In this document: piece by piece, positions 51,661-60,400 of the stretch
Layout: each line of letters begins with the position of its first letter
Position numbering within the stretch: the first letter of the stretch is position 1
Assembly (NCBI RefSeq): GCF_013055795.1
Contig: NZ_JABETO010000029.1
Span: 20,817-84,816 of the forward strand
Source: Streptomyces sp. I05A-00742
GTDB taxonomy: Bacteria; Actinomycetota; Actinomycetes; Streptomycetales; Streptomycetaceae
Length of the DNA stretch: 64,000 bases
Direction: 5' to 3'
Position numbers and translations under genes: made by a program
The notes under the pieces: generated by a model
The model's input: the letters and a program-made list of their open reading frames with translations, nothing else
What the model was told of the DNA's origin: nothing
Databases searched by the model: none

Positions 51661-53346
51661 ATGCGGCTGCGCGCACTGCTGGAGACCGACGCGCTGGGCC
51701 TCCGGCTGCTCGGTGGCGAGGACGAGCTGGACCGCACCGTCCGCGGCGTGATGACGACCGATCTGCGCGACCCCAGCCGCTACCTCTCGGGCGGCGAGCT
51801 GGTCCTCACGGGTCTGGCCTGGCGCCGCGAACCGGCGGACTCCGAGCGGTTCGTCCGCATCCTGGCCGCCGCCGGGGTGGCCGGGCTCGCGGCGGGCGAG
51901 GCGGAGATCAGCTCCACCCCGGACGACCTGGTCGAGGCGTGCGCGCGGCACCGGCTGCCGCTGTTCTCCGTGGACGAGACCGTGTCGTTCGCGTCCATCA
52001 CCGAACACGTGGTCCGGCAGGTCTCCGGCGAGCGCGCCGGCGATCTGGCCGCGGTCGTGGACCGGCACCGCCGGCTGATGACCTCGGGCCCGGCGGGCGG
52101 CGGCCCCGAGGTCGTCCTCGACCTGCTCGGCACCGACCTCGACCTGCGCGCCTGGGTCCTCTCCCCCACCGGCCGCCCGATCGCGGGCTCCTCGCTGGCC
52201 GGGGCGGGACCGGCGCTCCCGGCCGAGGTCAGCGCCGCCCTGGCGGGCGAGCACCTGGCCGCGGCCCGTTCGGGCCGGCCGGGCCCGCACCGGGTGACCG
52301 CGGGCGGCGCCACGTACTCCCTGTTCCCCATCCGCGGCACCGCCCTCGGCGACCCGCGCGAGACCGTGCTCTCCGACTGGCTGCTCGCCGTGGAGGCCGA
52401 CGCCGGGGACTGGCCAGCCGAACGGCTCGACCTGCTGCACGGCGTCACCCAGCTGATCGCCGTCGAGCGCGAGCGGCGCGAGGCCGCCCGCACGGTGCGG
52501 CGGCGGCTGGCCCAGGAGGTGCTGGAGCTCGTCCAGACGAACGCCTCGCCCAACGAGATCGCCGCCCGGCTGCGCGTCGCCGCGCCCGTCCTGCTGCCCG
52601 GTCCGGGCGCCGCCCCGCACTGGCAGGTCGTCGTGGCCCGGGTGGAGTGGTCCGACGGGGACGCCGACGCGCTCCCCGCCGGGCCGATCGCCCAGAGCCT
52701 GCTGGAGGAGGTGCTGGTCGCCCCCGACGCGACCGGGACCGAGCCCTCCGAGCGGATCGCCGTCGCCCACACCGACGACGAAGCGGTCGCCCTGGTTCCC
52801 CTTTCCGTCGCCGCCGGTTCGTCCGACGAGCCCGGCACCGGCGGCGACGCGGGCCTGCACGCCGACGCGCTGCTGGCCGCCGTCCGCGCCCCGCTCTCCC
52901 GGGGGCTGGACGGCGACGGCCGCCTCACCCTGGGCGTGAGCGCCGCCGTCCACTCGGCGGAGGGCCTGCGCGGCGCCCTGGAGGAGGCCCGTCACGCACG
53001 CCGCGTCGCCGCCGCCCGCCCGGGCCGCGTGTGCGCCGCGGGCCACCAGGAGCTCGCCTCCCACGTCCTGCTGCTGCCGTTCGTCCCCGACGACGTCCGC
53101 CGCGCCTTCACCGCCCGCCTCCTCGACCCCCTGCGCGAGTACGACCACCGCCACCGCGCCGAACTCATCCCCACCCTGGAGGCGTTCCTCGACAGCGACG
53201 GCTCCTGGACGCGCTGCGCGACCCGGCTGCACCTGCACGTCAACACGCTGCGGTACCGGGTGGGCCGCATCGAGCAGTTGACGGGGCGCGACCTGTCGCG
53301 GCTGGAGGACAAGCTGGACTTCTTCCTGGCCCTGCGGATGAGCTGA
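51661..53346 (+). CDS. pucR: PucR-family regulator of purine catabolism
   Basis: A 561-residue regulator. Residues 1-115 are the PucR N-terminal domain (RALLETDALGLRLLGGEDEL, LDRTVRGVMTTDLRDPSRYL, LSGGELVLTGLAWRREP). A GGDEF-like/CdaR middle follows, and the C-terminal PucR helix-turn-helix reads RCATRLHLHVNTLRYRVGRI with EQLTGRDLSRLEDKLDFFLA. It sits divergent to the xanthine dehydrogenase operon, which it most likely controls, and could also act on the urate genes 43 kb away. The gene ends 7 bases before the convergent DUF4328 gene. Confidence 0.9.
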   Translation: MRLRALLETDALGLRLLGGEDELDRTVRGVMTTDLRDPSRYLSGGELVLTGLAWRREPADSERFVRILAAAGVAGLAAGEAEISSTPDDLVEACARHRLPLFSVDETVSFASITEHVVRQVSGERAGDLAAVVDRHRRLMTSGPAGGGPEVVLDLLGTDLDLRAWVLSPTGRPIAGSSLAGAGPALPAEVSAALAGEHLAAARSGRPGPHRVTAGGATYSLFPIRGTALGDPRETVLSDWLLAVEADAGDWPAERLDLLHGVTQLIAVERERREAARTVRRRLAQEVLELVQTNASPNEIAARLRVAAPVLLPGPGAAPHWQVVVARVEWSDGDADALPAGPIAQSLLEEVLVAPDATGTEPSERIAVAHTDDEAVALVPLSVAAGSSDEPGTGGDAGLHADALLAAVRAPLSRGLDGDGRLTLGVSAAVHSAEGLRGALEEARHARRVAAARPGRVCAAGHQELASHVLLLPFVPDDVRRAFTARLLDPLREYDHRHRAELIPTLEAFLDSDGSWTRCATRLHLHVNTLRYRVGRIEQLTGRDLSRLEDKLDFFLALRMS

Positions 53347-53353
53347 CGGGGGC

Positions 53354-54202
53354 TCACACGGCGGCGGGCTCCCGGAAGGGAGGGGCCGGGGGCGGGAGTA
53401 CGGGCCCCTGGTGCGCCTTCTCGTCCTGGAGAGCGGTGAGCCGGCGGACGAACAGCATGGCGACGACGGCCGCCACAATGTCGACGGCGTCGGCGACGAA
53501 CAGCACCTCGACCGCTCGGCGGACCTCCTCCAGGGTCTCGGCCCTCGAGTACATCCGGCCGCCCGTGCGGCCCAGGGTGAAGGCCGCGATCAAGAGGCCC
53601 CACCACCAGTTCATGAGCGTGCGGGGCACGCGGCGGGGCGATCCGTCCGGCTCGTGCGGCAGGCTCGCGCTCCAGATGTCGTTGGCGATCCTCTTCGGGA
53701 ACCACACGTTGACCACGGGCACGATCCAGCCCCAGACCGCCCAGCCGCGCCTCATCCGGTGCCCGTCCGGACGGAAGACCTCGGCGTTGATCCGCACCCG
53801 GCGGAACCAGATGATGAAGACAACGGCGGTGGCCAGCACCGCGGCCGCCTGCGCGATCCCGGAGACCAACTGGAGCAGGTCCGCGTGGTCGGCCTGGAAC
53901 TCGTAGGGCTCGTCGCCGCCGATCCACCGGTCCACCAGCCCGAACATGGTGGACCCGGCGTAGAGCGAGAAGACGTCGGCCAGGACGCATAGCCCCAGCA
54001 GCGCGACGACCGCCCACGAGAGCCCCACGGGGGAGGCGAGGCGCGGGGCGGGGACGTTCGGGCGGGGTTGCGCGTACCGCTGCGGAGCAACGAGCAGGAC
54101 GGGGGGCGGGGCACCGGCCTCACCGTTCGCCACCGCTTCGCAGGGGGCGCAGCGGCCTGACGCTCTGACCTTCTCCGTCTGCTGACATCTCGAACACAGC
54201 AT
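53354..54202 (-). CDS. DUF4328 membrane protein
   Basis: A 282-residue protein with an N-terminal zinc-ribbon-like CSRCQQ...CAPCEA motif (residues ~3-22), a proline-rich linker, and the DUF4328 domain with four to six membrane segments: LCVLADVFSLYAGSTMFGLV, VFIIWFRRVRINAEVFRPDG, MRRGWAVWGWIVPVVNVWFP and MNWWWGLLIAAFTLG. Function unknown; the family is frequent in Streptomyces. The ATG at 54202 is preceded by AAAGG. Confidence 0.85.
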   Translation of the reverse strand: MLCSRCQQTEKVRASGRCAPCEAVANGEAGAPPPVLLVAPQRYAQPRPNVPAPRLASPVGLSWAVVALLGLCVLADVFSLYAGSTMFGLVDRWIGGDEPYEFQADHADLLQLVSGIAQAAAVLATAVVFIIWFRRVRINAEVFRPDGHRMRRGWAVWGWIVPVVNVWFPKRIANDIWSASLPHEPDGSPRRVPRTLMNWWWGLLIAAFTLGRTGGRMYSRAETLEEVRRAVEVLFVADAVDIVAAVVAMLFVRRLTALQDEKAHQGPVLPPPAPPFREPAAV

Positions 54203-54302
54203 GCAATTACCTTTGTTCACTTTATTGGGGCGCGAGAGACCGCACCGCATCAGTGACATGTATGAGGCGCATGAGGTTGTACGGATCCGGCCGGCCGTTC
54301 CC

Positions 54303-54357
54303 GTTCAGTCGGGCGGCCGCGGTTCAGGCCGGCGGCCCCGGTTCAGTCGGGCGGCCG
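54303..54357. repeat. 19-bp tandem repeat across the 3' end of the DauR-like gene
   Basis: GTTCAGTCGGGCGGCCG occurs at 54303 and 54341, with the variant GTTCAGGCCGGCGGCCCCG at 54322 between them. The unit at 54341 contains the stop codon of the leftward regulator, so the repeats look like duplications of its 3' end. Confidence 0.6.
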
Positions 54358-55128
54358 TGTCCCGTCCGGCGCCCGCCGCGCTCCCCGGACCAGTCCGAGG
54401 TCGGCGTAGACCGTCGCCCGTGACACGCCGAGCCGTTCGGCGACGACCTGCGCGGCGCGGCTGAGCCTGAACACCCCGCGGGCGTCGAGGGCTTGGATCA
54501 CCAGGAGGCGGTTCTGCCGCGAGTCGTGGGCCAGCGGCCGGCCGAGCCGTTCCTCCTCCTGCTCGATCACGGCGGTGACGATCTCGCCGATGTCGTCGGA
54601 GAAGACGGTCGTGGCCTGCGGAGCCGTGTCCACCGCGCCGACCAGGGCGGCCATCGCCTTGGCGGCGAGCCGGAGTTCGGTGATGTCCAGGTTGACGCAG
54701 AGGGATCCGAAGACGTGGCCGGAACCGTCGCGCAGCAGCAGGGTGGACGACTTGACGGTGCGGCCGTCGGGGGTGCGGGTGATGTAGTTGAGCTTGTCCT
54801 GGGCGGTGTCGCCGCGGGCGAGCATCTCCAGGCCGATCTCGCTCATGGCCCCGCCCACCGTGCGGGAGGTCACCGTGCCGGCGAGGGCCACGACGCTCGC
54901 GTCCGGGTGGCGATAGTCGTGCAGCACCACCTCGCACTGGGCGCCGAACGTGGCGGCGAGGCCGTCGACGACCGGGCGCAGGGCCCGCAGGACGGCGTCC
55001 GCGGTGCTGTCGTCGGCCGACGGCGCCGCGGGAGCTGCGGAAGCCGCGACGGGAGCCATGGGCTGTGCGCCCTCGGAGGGCGCCGGTGACGGCCGCGCCG
55101 CCCGCCCCGCTGATGCCCGTGATGTCAT
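54343..55128 (-). CDS. DauR/YheO-like PAS-HTH transcriptional regulator
   Basis: A 261-residue regulator with a PAS-like YheO domain at ~45-155 (LRPVVDGLAATFGAQCEVVL, HDYRHPDASVVALAGTVTSR, GHVFGSLCVNLDITEL) and a C-terminal HTH_22 domain (LDARGVFRLSRAAQVVAERL, GVSRATVYADL). DauR in Pseudomonas represses D-arginine utilisation. Here it is divergent from a PLP enzyme and AEC transporter gene pair, which suggests local control of uptake and catabolism of an amino acid. Confidence 0.85.
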   Translation of the reverse strand: MTSRASAGRAARPSPAPSEGAQPMAPVAASAAPAAPSADDSTADAVLRALRPVVDGLAATFGAQCEVVLHDYRHPDASVVALAGTVTSRTVGGAMSEIGLEMLARGDTAQDKLNYITRTPDGRTVKSSTLLLRDGSGHVFGSLCVNLDITELRLAAKAMAALVGAVDTAPQATTVFSDDIGEIVTAVIEQEEERLGRPLAHDSRQNRLLVIQALDARGVFRLSRAAQVVAERLGVSRATVYADLGLVRGARRAPDGTRPPD

Positions 55129-55691
55129 CCCTGCCTCCGCACGCCCATCGGCTCCGCCATTCCGTCCGGGCCGACCGGGCCGTCGGGGCCGTCGGGGCCC
55201 GGGAGACCCGTCCGCCCGGCCGCGCCCACCGGCCCGCCGGACACGTCCGGCCCGTCCCGTCTGTCCGGGACGAGACTAGAAGTACGTCATCCGGGATCGG
55301 CGCTTCAAATCTTGACGAACTGTCTTGATCGCCGGACACTCTGCCTGGGGCGGAATGTGTCCAGGATCCTTATGTCGACCTGGAGGCGCCGGATAAACCG
55401 GTGGTGCGGGAGGAGGGGGTGGCTCATGACCCTGCGCGTGACGATGTGGACGATGTGGCTGCGGGGCCGCCTGACGCACGCCCTGGCCTCCGCGGCCTCC
55501 CTGGCCTCTCTGGTCCCCGCCGGGCGCGTCCGTCTCACGGGCCCGGTGGCCGGTACCGGCAGACGCGCCGCCGCCGCCGTTCCGGCCCTGCTCCACGGCA
55601 CCCCGCCACGCTGTCCGCCGGACCACCACCGATGACCGGCCGACATGACGTATTACGAGGCATTACGAGGTATGCACGAGGAGAGGGAACG
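55129..55691. promoter_or_regulatory. 563-bp divergent region before the PLP enzyme gene
   Basis: It contains GGACAC (55334-55339) and GTGTCC (55357-55362) as an inverted repeat, plus a doubled TCTTGA near 55308-55328, a likely operator zone. A 69-codon frame at 55426-55635 has a G-rich upstream stretch but no resemblance to any family, so I do not call it a gene. Confidence 0.35.
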
Positions 55692-56909
55692 ATGCGCTTT
55701 CCGGCCGAGCGGCCCACCGGCCCGCTCCGCTCCTACGGTTCGCCCGGCGCCGACGACCCGCTCCACCCGCACGGCCCGTTCGGCGCGGTGACCCTGCGGT
55801 GCGCCACCTGCGGACGGCCGCACGCGCTCGGTGACCTGGCCTGGCGGTGCGCCGACTGCCACGGCCTGCTGGACGTCGACGGGTTCGCGCCCGCCATGCC
55901 GAACGCGGTCGAACTGGGACGGCGTCCGCCCACTCTGTGGCGCTACGCCGAGGCGCTGCCGATGCCCCGCCCGCCCCGCATCAGCCTCGGCGAGGGGATG
56001 ACGCCGCTGATCGGCGCCCCCGGCCGGCCGGACATTCTGCTCAAGGCCGACCACCTCATGCCCACCGGCTCGTTCAAGGACCGCGGCGCTGTGCTCCTGG
56101 TGGCCCTGGCCGCCCGGCTCGGCGTGCCGAGGATCCTGGCCGACAGCAGCGGCAACGCGGGGACGGCGGTCGCCGCCTACGCGGCCCGCGCGGGGATCGC
56201 CTGCGAGGTGTACGTACCGGCGTCCACGTCCGAGGGCAAGGTGGCCCAACTGCGCGCCTACGGGGCCGTGGTGCACCGGATCGAGGGCTCCCGCGAGGAC
56301 ACTGCGGCCGCGGCGGCCCGTGCGGCGGACGAACCCGGCACCTTCTACGCCAGCCATGTCCACCACCCGTTCTTCCCGCACGGCACCAAGACCTACGTCT
56401 TCGAACTCTGGGAGCAGCTCGGCGGCCGGCTCCCCGGCACGCTCGTCCTCCCGGCCGGCAACGGCACCCTCGTCCTCGGCGCCCGTCTGGGCTGCCAGGA
56501 GCTGCTGGAGCAGCGGCTGATCGACCGGCTGCCGGTCATCACGGCGGTGCAGGCCGCCGGTTGCGCACCCCTGGCCCGGGCGGTCGCGCGGGGCGGCGAG
56601 GTCCCGGAGCAGGTGATCGACGAGGGCACCGTCGCCGAGGGCATCGCCGTCGCACGGCCCGCCCGTGGGGCGCAGGTCCTCCGGGCGGTCCGGGAGACGG
56701 GCGGCACGGTGCTCGCCGTCCCCGACGACAGCATCCGCGCGGCGCACCGGGAGCTCGCCCGCAACGGGCTCTACGTCGAGCCGACATCCGCCGTGTGCTG
56801 GGCGGCCCTGCAGGACGGGCTCGTACCGCTGCCCCCCGTCGAGGGCGACCGGCCGGTCGCCGTGGCACCGCTGTGCGGGAACGGGCTGAAGGCGAAGCCG
56901 CCGGTGTGA
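55692..56909 (+). CDS. Threonine synthase-like PLP enzyme
   Basis: A 405-residue fold-II PLP enzyme. The N-terminus carries a zinc-ribbon-like pair, LRCATCGRPH and WRCADCHG, followed by SLGEGMTPLIGAPGRPDILL. The PLP lysine is in MPTGSFKDRGAVLLV, the phosphate loop is ADSSGNAGTAVAAYAARAG, and a later loop is LVLPAGNGTLVLGARLG. Similar proteins are annotated as threonine synthase or dehydratase/lyases. The neighbouring DauR-like regulator and AEC transporter favour a catabolic role on an imported amino acid (inference). GAGAGGGA precedes the ATG. Confidence 0.82.
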   Translation: MRFPAERPTGPLRSYGSPGADDPLHPHGPFGAVTLRCATCGRPHALGDLAWRCADCHGLLDVDGFAPAMPNAVELGRRPPTLWRYAEALPMPRPPRISLGEGMTPLIGAPGRPDILLKADHLMPTGSFKDRGAVLLVALAARLGVPRILADSSGNAGTAVAAYAARAGIACEVYVPASTSEGKVAQLRAYGAVVHRIEGSREDTAAAAARAADEPGTFYASHVHHPFFPHGTKTYVFELWEQLGGRLPGTLVLPAGNGTLVLGARLGCQELLEQRLIDRLPVITAVQAAGCAPLARAVARGGEVPEQVIDEGTVAEGIAVARPARGAQVLRAVRETGGTVLAVPDDSIRAAHRELARNGLYVEPTSAVCWAALQDGLVPLPPVEGDRPVAVAPLCGNGLKAKPPV

Positions 56910-57014
56910 CGCGCCCCTGAGTGCGGGCGCCCTCCGGGTACGGGGTGCGCGCCACGCCCGTCCGCCCTTTCCCTGCCTCCTCCCGTCCACGACGGGCAGA
57001 ACGTTCGAGGACCC

Positions 57015-58094
57015 ATGCACGCCCTGCACCCCCTGCTGTCCGCCTTCGTCCCCCTCTGGGCGCTCACCGCGGTGGGGTACCTGGTCGGCAGGACGGGCTT
57101 GCTCGGCAGGGACGCCGAGGACGTGCTGGGACGTTTCGTCTTCCATGTCGCCATGCCGGCGGCCCTGTTCGGCATGCTCTCCCGGACACCGCTCGGCAGC
57201 TTCGCGAACACCTCGATGCTCGCCTTCGCGGCCGGTACCGCGCTGGCCCTCTCCCTCGGCGCGGCCGCCGCGCGGTGGCTCTTCCGCCGGCGGCCCGCGG
57301 AACAGGTGGTCGGCGGGCTGGCGGCCGGTTACGTCAACGCCGGGAACCTCGGCATCCCGGTCGCCGCGCAGGTGCTGGGGGACGCGTCGTTCGTGGCGCC
57401 GGTGCTTCTCTTCCAGTTGCTGCTCGTGACTCCGCTGATGCTCGCCCTGGTCGGGGCCGGACGCGACGGGGAGCGGGAGCAGACGGGACACGGCGGGGGC
57501 CGGGAGCGGGCCGGACGCGACGGAGGCCGGGAGGCGCAGGCCGGTCGCGTCGGAGTCCGGGAGCGGGCCGGAGGCGTCGGGGTTCGGAAGCGGGCCGGAC
57601 GCGATGGGACCGGGGCGCGGGTCGCGCGCTCCCTCGCCGCCACCCTCCGCAATCCGATCGTCCTGGCGGCCGCCCTGGGCGCCGTCTTCTCCGCCGCCGG
57701 CTGGCGGCTCCCGGGCGCCCTCGGCGGCTCCTGCGACCTCCTGGGCCGGGCGGGCGTCCCGACGGCGCTGGTCGTGCTCGGCCTGTCGCTGCACGGCCGC
57801 CGCCCGGACGCGGGGACCGGGGCGCGGGCCGAGCTGGGCGTGGCGGTCGCCGTCAAGACCCTCGTCCAGCCCGCCTCCGCCTACGCCATGGGCCGCTTCG
57901 CGCTGCACCTCACGCCCCACCAGCTCCTCACTGTCGTCGTCTGCTCGGCCCTGCCCACCGCGCAGAACGTCTTCGTGTACGCCCGCGAGTACGGAGCGGG
58001 GGCCGAGCTGGCGCGCAACACGGTGGTGGTCTCGACGCTCGTGTCCATGGGGACGCTCTCGGGATTCGCACTGCTCCTGATGCCGGGGCGGTGA
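57015..58094 (+). CDS. AEC-family transporter with expanded repeat loop
   Basis: A 359-residue auxin-efflux-carrier-type permease. It has about ten membrane segments in two halves: LSAFVPLWALTAVGYLVGRT, VVGGLAAGYVNAGNLGIPVA, LLLVTPLMLALVGAGRDG, and after the loop ATLRNPIVLAAALGAVFSAA and LVVLGLSLHGRRPDAGTG. Between the halves residues ~150-200 are a charged Arg/Gly/Glu-rich run encoded by 27-30 bp tandem repeats. AEC proteins carry malate, amino acids or related anions. It is downstream of the PLP enzyme gene with a 105-base gap and is probably cotranscribed. Confidence 0.87.
   Translation: MHALHPLLSAFVPLWALTAVGYLVGRTGLLGRDAEDVLGRFVFHVAMPAALFGMLSRTPLGSFANTSMLAFAAGTALALSLGAAAARWLFRRRPAEQVVGGLAAGYVNAGNLGIPVAAQVLGDASFVAPVLLFQLLLVTPLMLALVGAGRDGEREQTGHGGGRERAGRDGGREAQAGRVGVRERAGGVGVRKRAGRDGTGARVARSLAATLRNPIVLAAALGAVFSAAGWRLPGALGGSCDLLGRAGVPTALVVLGLSLHGRRPDAGTGARAELGVAVAVKTLVQPASAYAMGRFALHLTPHQLLTVVVCSALPTAQNVFVYAREYGAGAELARNTVVVSTLVSMGTLSGFALLLMPGR
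57467..57610. repeat. 27-bp minisatellite inside the AEC transporter gene
   Basis: About five units of 27-30 bases beginning CCGGACGCG or a variant and ending CGGGAGCGGG or similar. Unit lengths are multiples of three, so the frame is kept, giving the repeated RAGRDGGRE/GVRERAG-like peptide in the loop between the two membrane halves. Confidence 0.75.
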
Positions 58095-58174
58095 GGCCCG
58101 CGCGGGGTCCCGCCGGGACGGTGAGGCTCGCGCGGAGGTGGGCTCCGCCGGGCGGTCCAGGCGAACAGCCCGGT

Positions 58175-58768
58175 TCAGGCGAACAGCCGGTCCAGGTACT
58201 GATCGACGGCGGCGAGCGCGTCCCGCGGCTCAACCACGTTCAACTCGATGAGCGGGGTGAACCCGGTGAGGGCGAGGAGCAGATCGGTCTCGACGGCCGG
58301 GTCGCGGCCGGGGCGGATGTGGCCGTCGGCGACCGCCTGCCGGACCAACTGCTCCACGAGGCCGCGTCCTCGCAGCATGCCGTCGCGGGCCCGAGCATGG
58401 ATCTCCTCGTCGTGCAGCGCCTCAAGGACGTAGGCGGCGCTCATCCGGCCGGCCGCCCGGGCGTCGGCGTGCAGCGGGAGCATCTCCGTGAGCATCACGC
58501 GGAGCACGTCGCGGGGGTGCGGCCGGTCCCCGAACTCCTGGAGTCCCCGGCTGACGCGCAGGGATGCCTGCTCGGACGCGAAGTCCATGGCGAACGAGAG
58601 CATCTCCGCGCGGGTCGCGAAGTAGTGCTGCAGCTGCCCGTGGGACATGCCCGCCTCCCGGGCGACCTCCCGCAGGGTCAGGTGCGCGACGCCGCGCTGC
58701 TCCACCACCCGCCACAGCGCCCGGGCGATCGTCTCGCGGCGTTCGCGGTGATCCACCTGTTTCGGCAT
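58175..58768 (-). CDS. TetR/AcrR-family regulator
   Basis: A 197-residue TetR regulator. The N-terminal helix-turn-helix is RRETIARALWRVVEQRGVAH, LTLREVAREAGMSHGQLQHY and FATRAEMLSFAMDF, the last resembling BetI/TetR_C_6-type proteins. The ligand domain (~70-197) is helical. It is divergent from a carboxylesterase gene (98 bases between), its likely target. The ATG at 58768 follows GGAG; an ATG five codons upstream is possible. Its stop region is duplicated (CAGGCGAACAGCC twice near 58157-58190). Confidence 0.88.
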   Translation of the reverse strand: MPKQVDHRERRETIARALWRVVEQRGVAHLTLREVAREAGMSHGQLQHYFATRAEMLSFAMDFASEQASLRVSRGLQEFGDRPHPRDVLRVMLTEMLPLHADARAAGRMSAAYVLEALHDEEIHARARDGMLRGRGLVEQLVRQAVADGHIRPGRDPAVETDLLLALTGFTPLIELNVVEPRDALAAVDQYLDRLFA

Positions 58769-58866
58769 CGTCGGCTTCTCCATTCGTTTCCATACGCTTG
58801 ACATAATACAACTGGCCAATAAAACCTGGAGGCCCGAAGGAGGAAAGAAAGCAGGAAGGAAGCGAC

Positions 58867-60372
58867 ATGCCCGAACAGCCGACAGTGCGCACCACTGAGG
58901 GCCTGGTCGAGGGCCGTTGGCGGCGGGGGAACGCCGAGTTCCGCGGCATCCCCTACGCCCGGCCGCCGGTGGGGACGCTCCGGTTCGCCGCTCCCGCCCC
59001 ACCGCGCCCCTGGGAAGGAACACGGCAGGCGGCCGAGTTCGGGCCCCCGCCGCCGCAGGCCGGCCCGACCGCCGTCGGCCCGGCGGAGGGCACGGACTGG
59101 CTGACGCTGAACGTCTGCACCCCCGATCCGGGTGCGGCGGGGCTGCCGGTGCTGGTGTGGATACCCGGCGGCGGCTATATGACGGCGGCCTCCGGCGACC
59201 CGTTGTACGACCCGGCGGCGCCTGCCGCGGCGGGTCTCGTCGTGGTGAGCGTCAACTACCGTGTGGGGGCGGAGGGTTTCGCCCTCCTCGAAGGCGCCCC
59301 GCCCAACCGCGGATTCCTCGACCAGATCGCGGCCCTGCACTGGGTACGGCGGAACATCGCCTCCTTCGGAGGGGACCCCGGCCGTGTCACCGTGGCCGGG
59401 CAGTCCAGCGGGGCGGGTTCGGTCGCCGCCCTGCTGACGATGGAACGGGCGCGCGGCCTGTTCCGGCGGGCCATCGCCCACTCGGTGCCGGGCCTCCACT
59501 GCACCCCTGCGCTGGCGGAGCAGGTCGCCACCGTCCTCGCGCAGCGGCTCGGCGCGGCACCCACCGCCGCGTCCCTCTCCGGCGTCGACCCCGCGCGCCT
59601 GGCCGAGGAGGTCACCTCCCTCAGCGCCGGGCTCCACGACCACCGCGAGCGCTGGGGGCGACTCGCCGGGATCGGTGCCGTCGTGTGTCCCGTCCTCGAC
59701 GGCGACGTCCTCACCGAGACCCCCTGGTCCGCGCTGACCGGCGGCCGCGCGAACGGGACCGAACTCCTCGTCGGCCACACCCGCGACGAGTTCCGGCTCT
59801 TCAGCGTCATGACCGGACGCCTGGGCACCTTCACCGACCAGGACGCCCGCACCGCCCTCGACCTCTTCGCCCCCGCACCGGACGGCCCGGACGCCTACCG
59901 CGCCGCCCACCCGGGGGCCACCCCGGAGGAAGTGCTGGAAACGGTGTACTCCGACGCCCTCTTCCGCATGCCCTCCCTGCACCTGGCCCGGGCGAACACC
60001 GCAGCCGGCGGCACCTCGTTCCTCTTCGAGCTGCGCCTCCCCTCCCCCGCCTCGGGAGGAATCCTGGGCGCCTGCCACAGCCTCGACGTCCCCCTGGCCT
60101 TCGGCACCCTGGCCACCCCCACCGGCAAGGCCCTCGCCGGCGACCCGCCCACCCCCGAGATCGTGGCGGTGTCACACGAACTCCAGCAGGCCTGGGCCCG
60201 CTTCGCCACCACCGGCGACCCCGGATGGTCCCCCTACCACCCCGACCGGCAGCTCACCCGCGTCATGGACGCCGTATCCGAGACGGTGCCCTATCCCGAA
60301 CAGGCCTCCCACAGGATCTGGGAGGAGCACTTCCCGGCTCCCTTCGACGTGGTGGACGCCCCGGAGCCGTAG
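58867..60372 (+). CDS. Type B carboxylesterase
   Basis: A 501-residue alpha/beta-hydrolase of the carboxylesterase/para-nitrobenzyl esterase family. Diagnostic stretches are EFRGIPYARPPVGTLRF, DWLTLNVCTPD, IPGGGYMTAAS (oxyanion loop) and FLDQIAALHWVRRNIASFGG with GDPGRVTVAG. The nucleophile is Ser180 in GQSSG, and a His lies in ILGACHSLDVPLAFG. There is no signal peptide, so it is cytoplasmic. It is probably induced through the divergent TetR repressor by its own ester substrate or product. Confidence 0.92.
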   Translation: MPEQPTVRTTEGLVEGRWRRGNAEFRGIPYARPPVGTLRFAAPAPPRPWEGTRQAAEFGPPPPQAGPTAVGPAEGTDWLTLNVCTPDPGAAGLPVLVWIPGGGYMTAASGDPLYDPAAPAAAGLVVVSVNYRVGAEGFALLEGAPPNRGFLDQIAALHWVRRNIASFGGDPGRVTVAGQSSGAGSVAALLTMERARGLFRRAIAHSVPGLHCTPALAEQVATVLAQRLGAAPTAASLSGVDPARLAEEVTSLSAGLHDHRERWGRLAGIGAVVCPVLDGDVLTETPWSALTGGRANGTELLVGHTRDEFRLFSVMTGRLGTFTDQDARTALDLFAPAPDGPDAYRAAHPGATPEEVLETVYSDALFRMPSLHLARANTAAGGTSFLFELRLPSPASGGILGACHSLDVPLAFGTLATPTGKALAGDPPTPEIVAVSHELQQAWARFATTGDPGWSPYHPDRQLTRVMDAVSETVPYPEQASHRIWEEHFPAPFDVVDAPEP

Positions 60373-60400
60373 AAGACCAGGCGGCGCGCCGCGCCGGGGG

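Noticed and set aside
55426..55635. 69-codon frame with a G-rich upstream stretch before the PLP enzyme gene
   Set aside because: No homology, Arg/Pro-rich C-terminus and position in a probable operator region; too weak to call.
37555..58190. Possible CRISPR array among the tandem repeats
   Set aside because: The repeats are directly adjacent, imperfect and mostly in coding frames, with no unique spacers and no cas genes.
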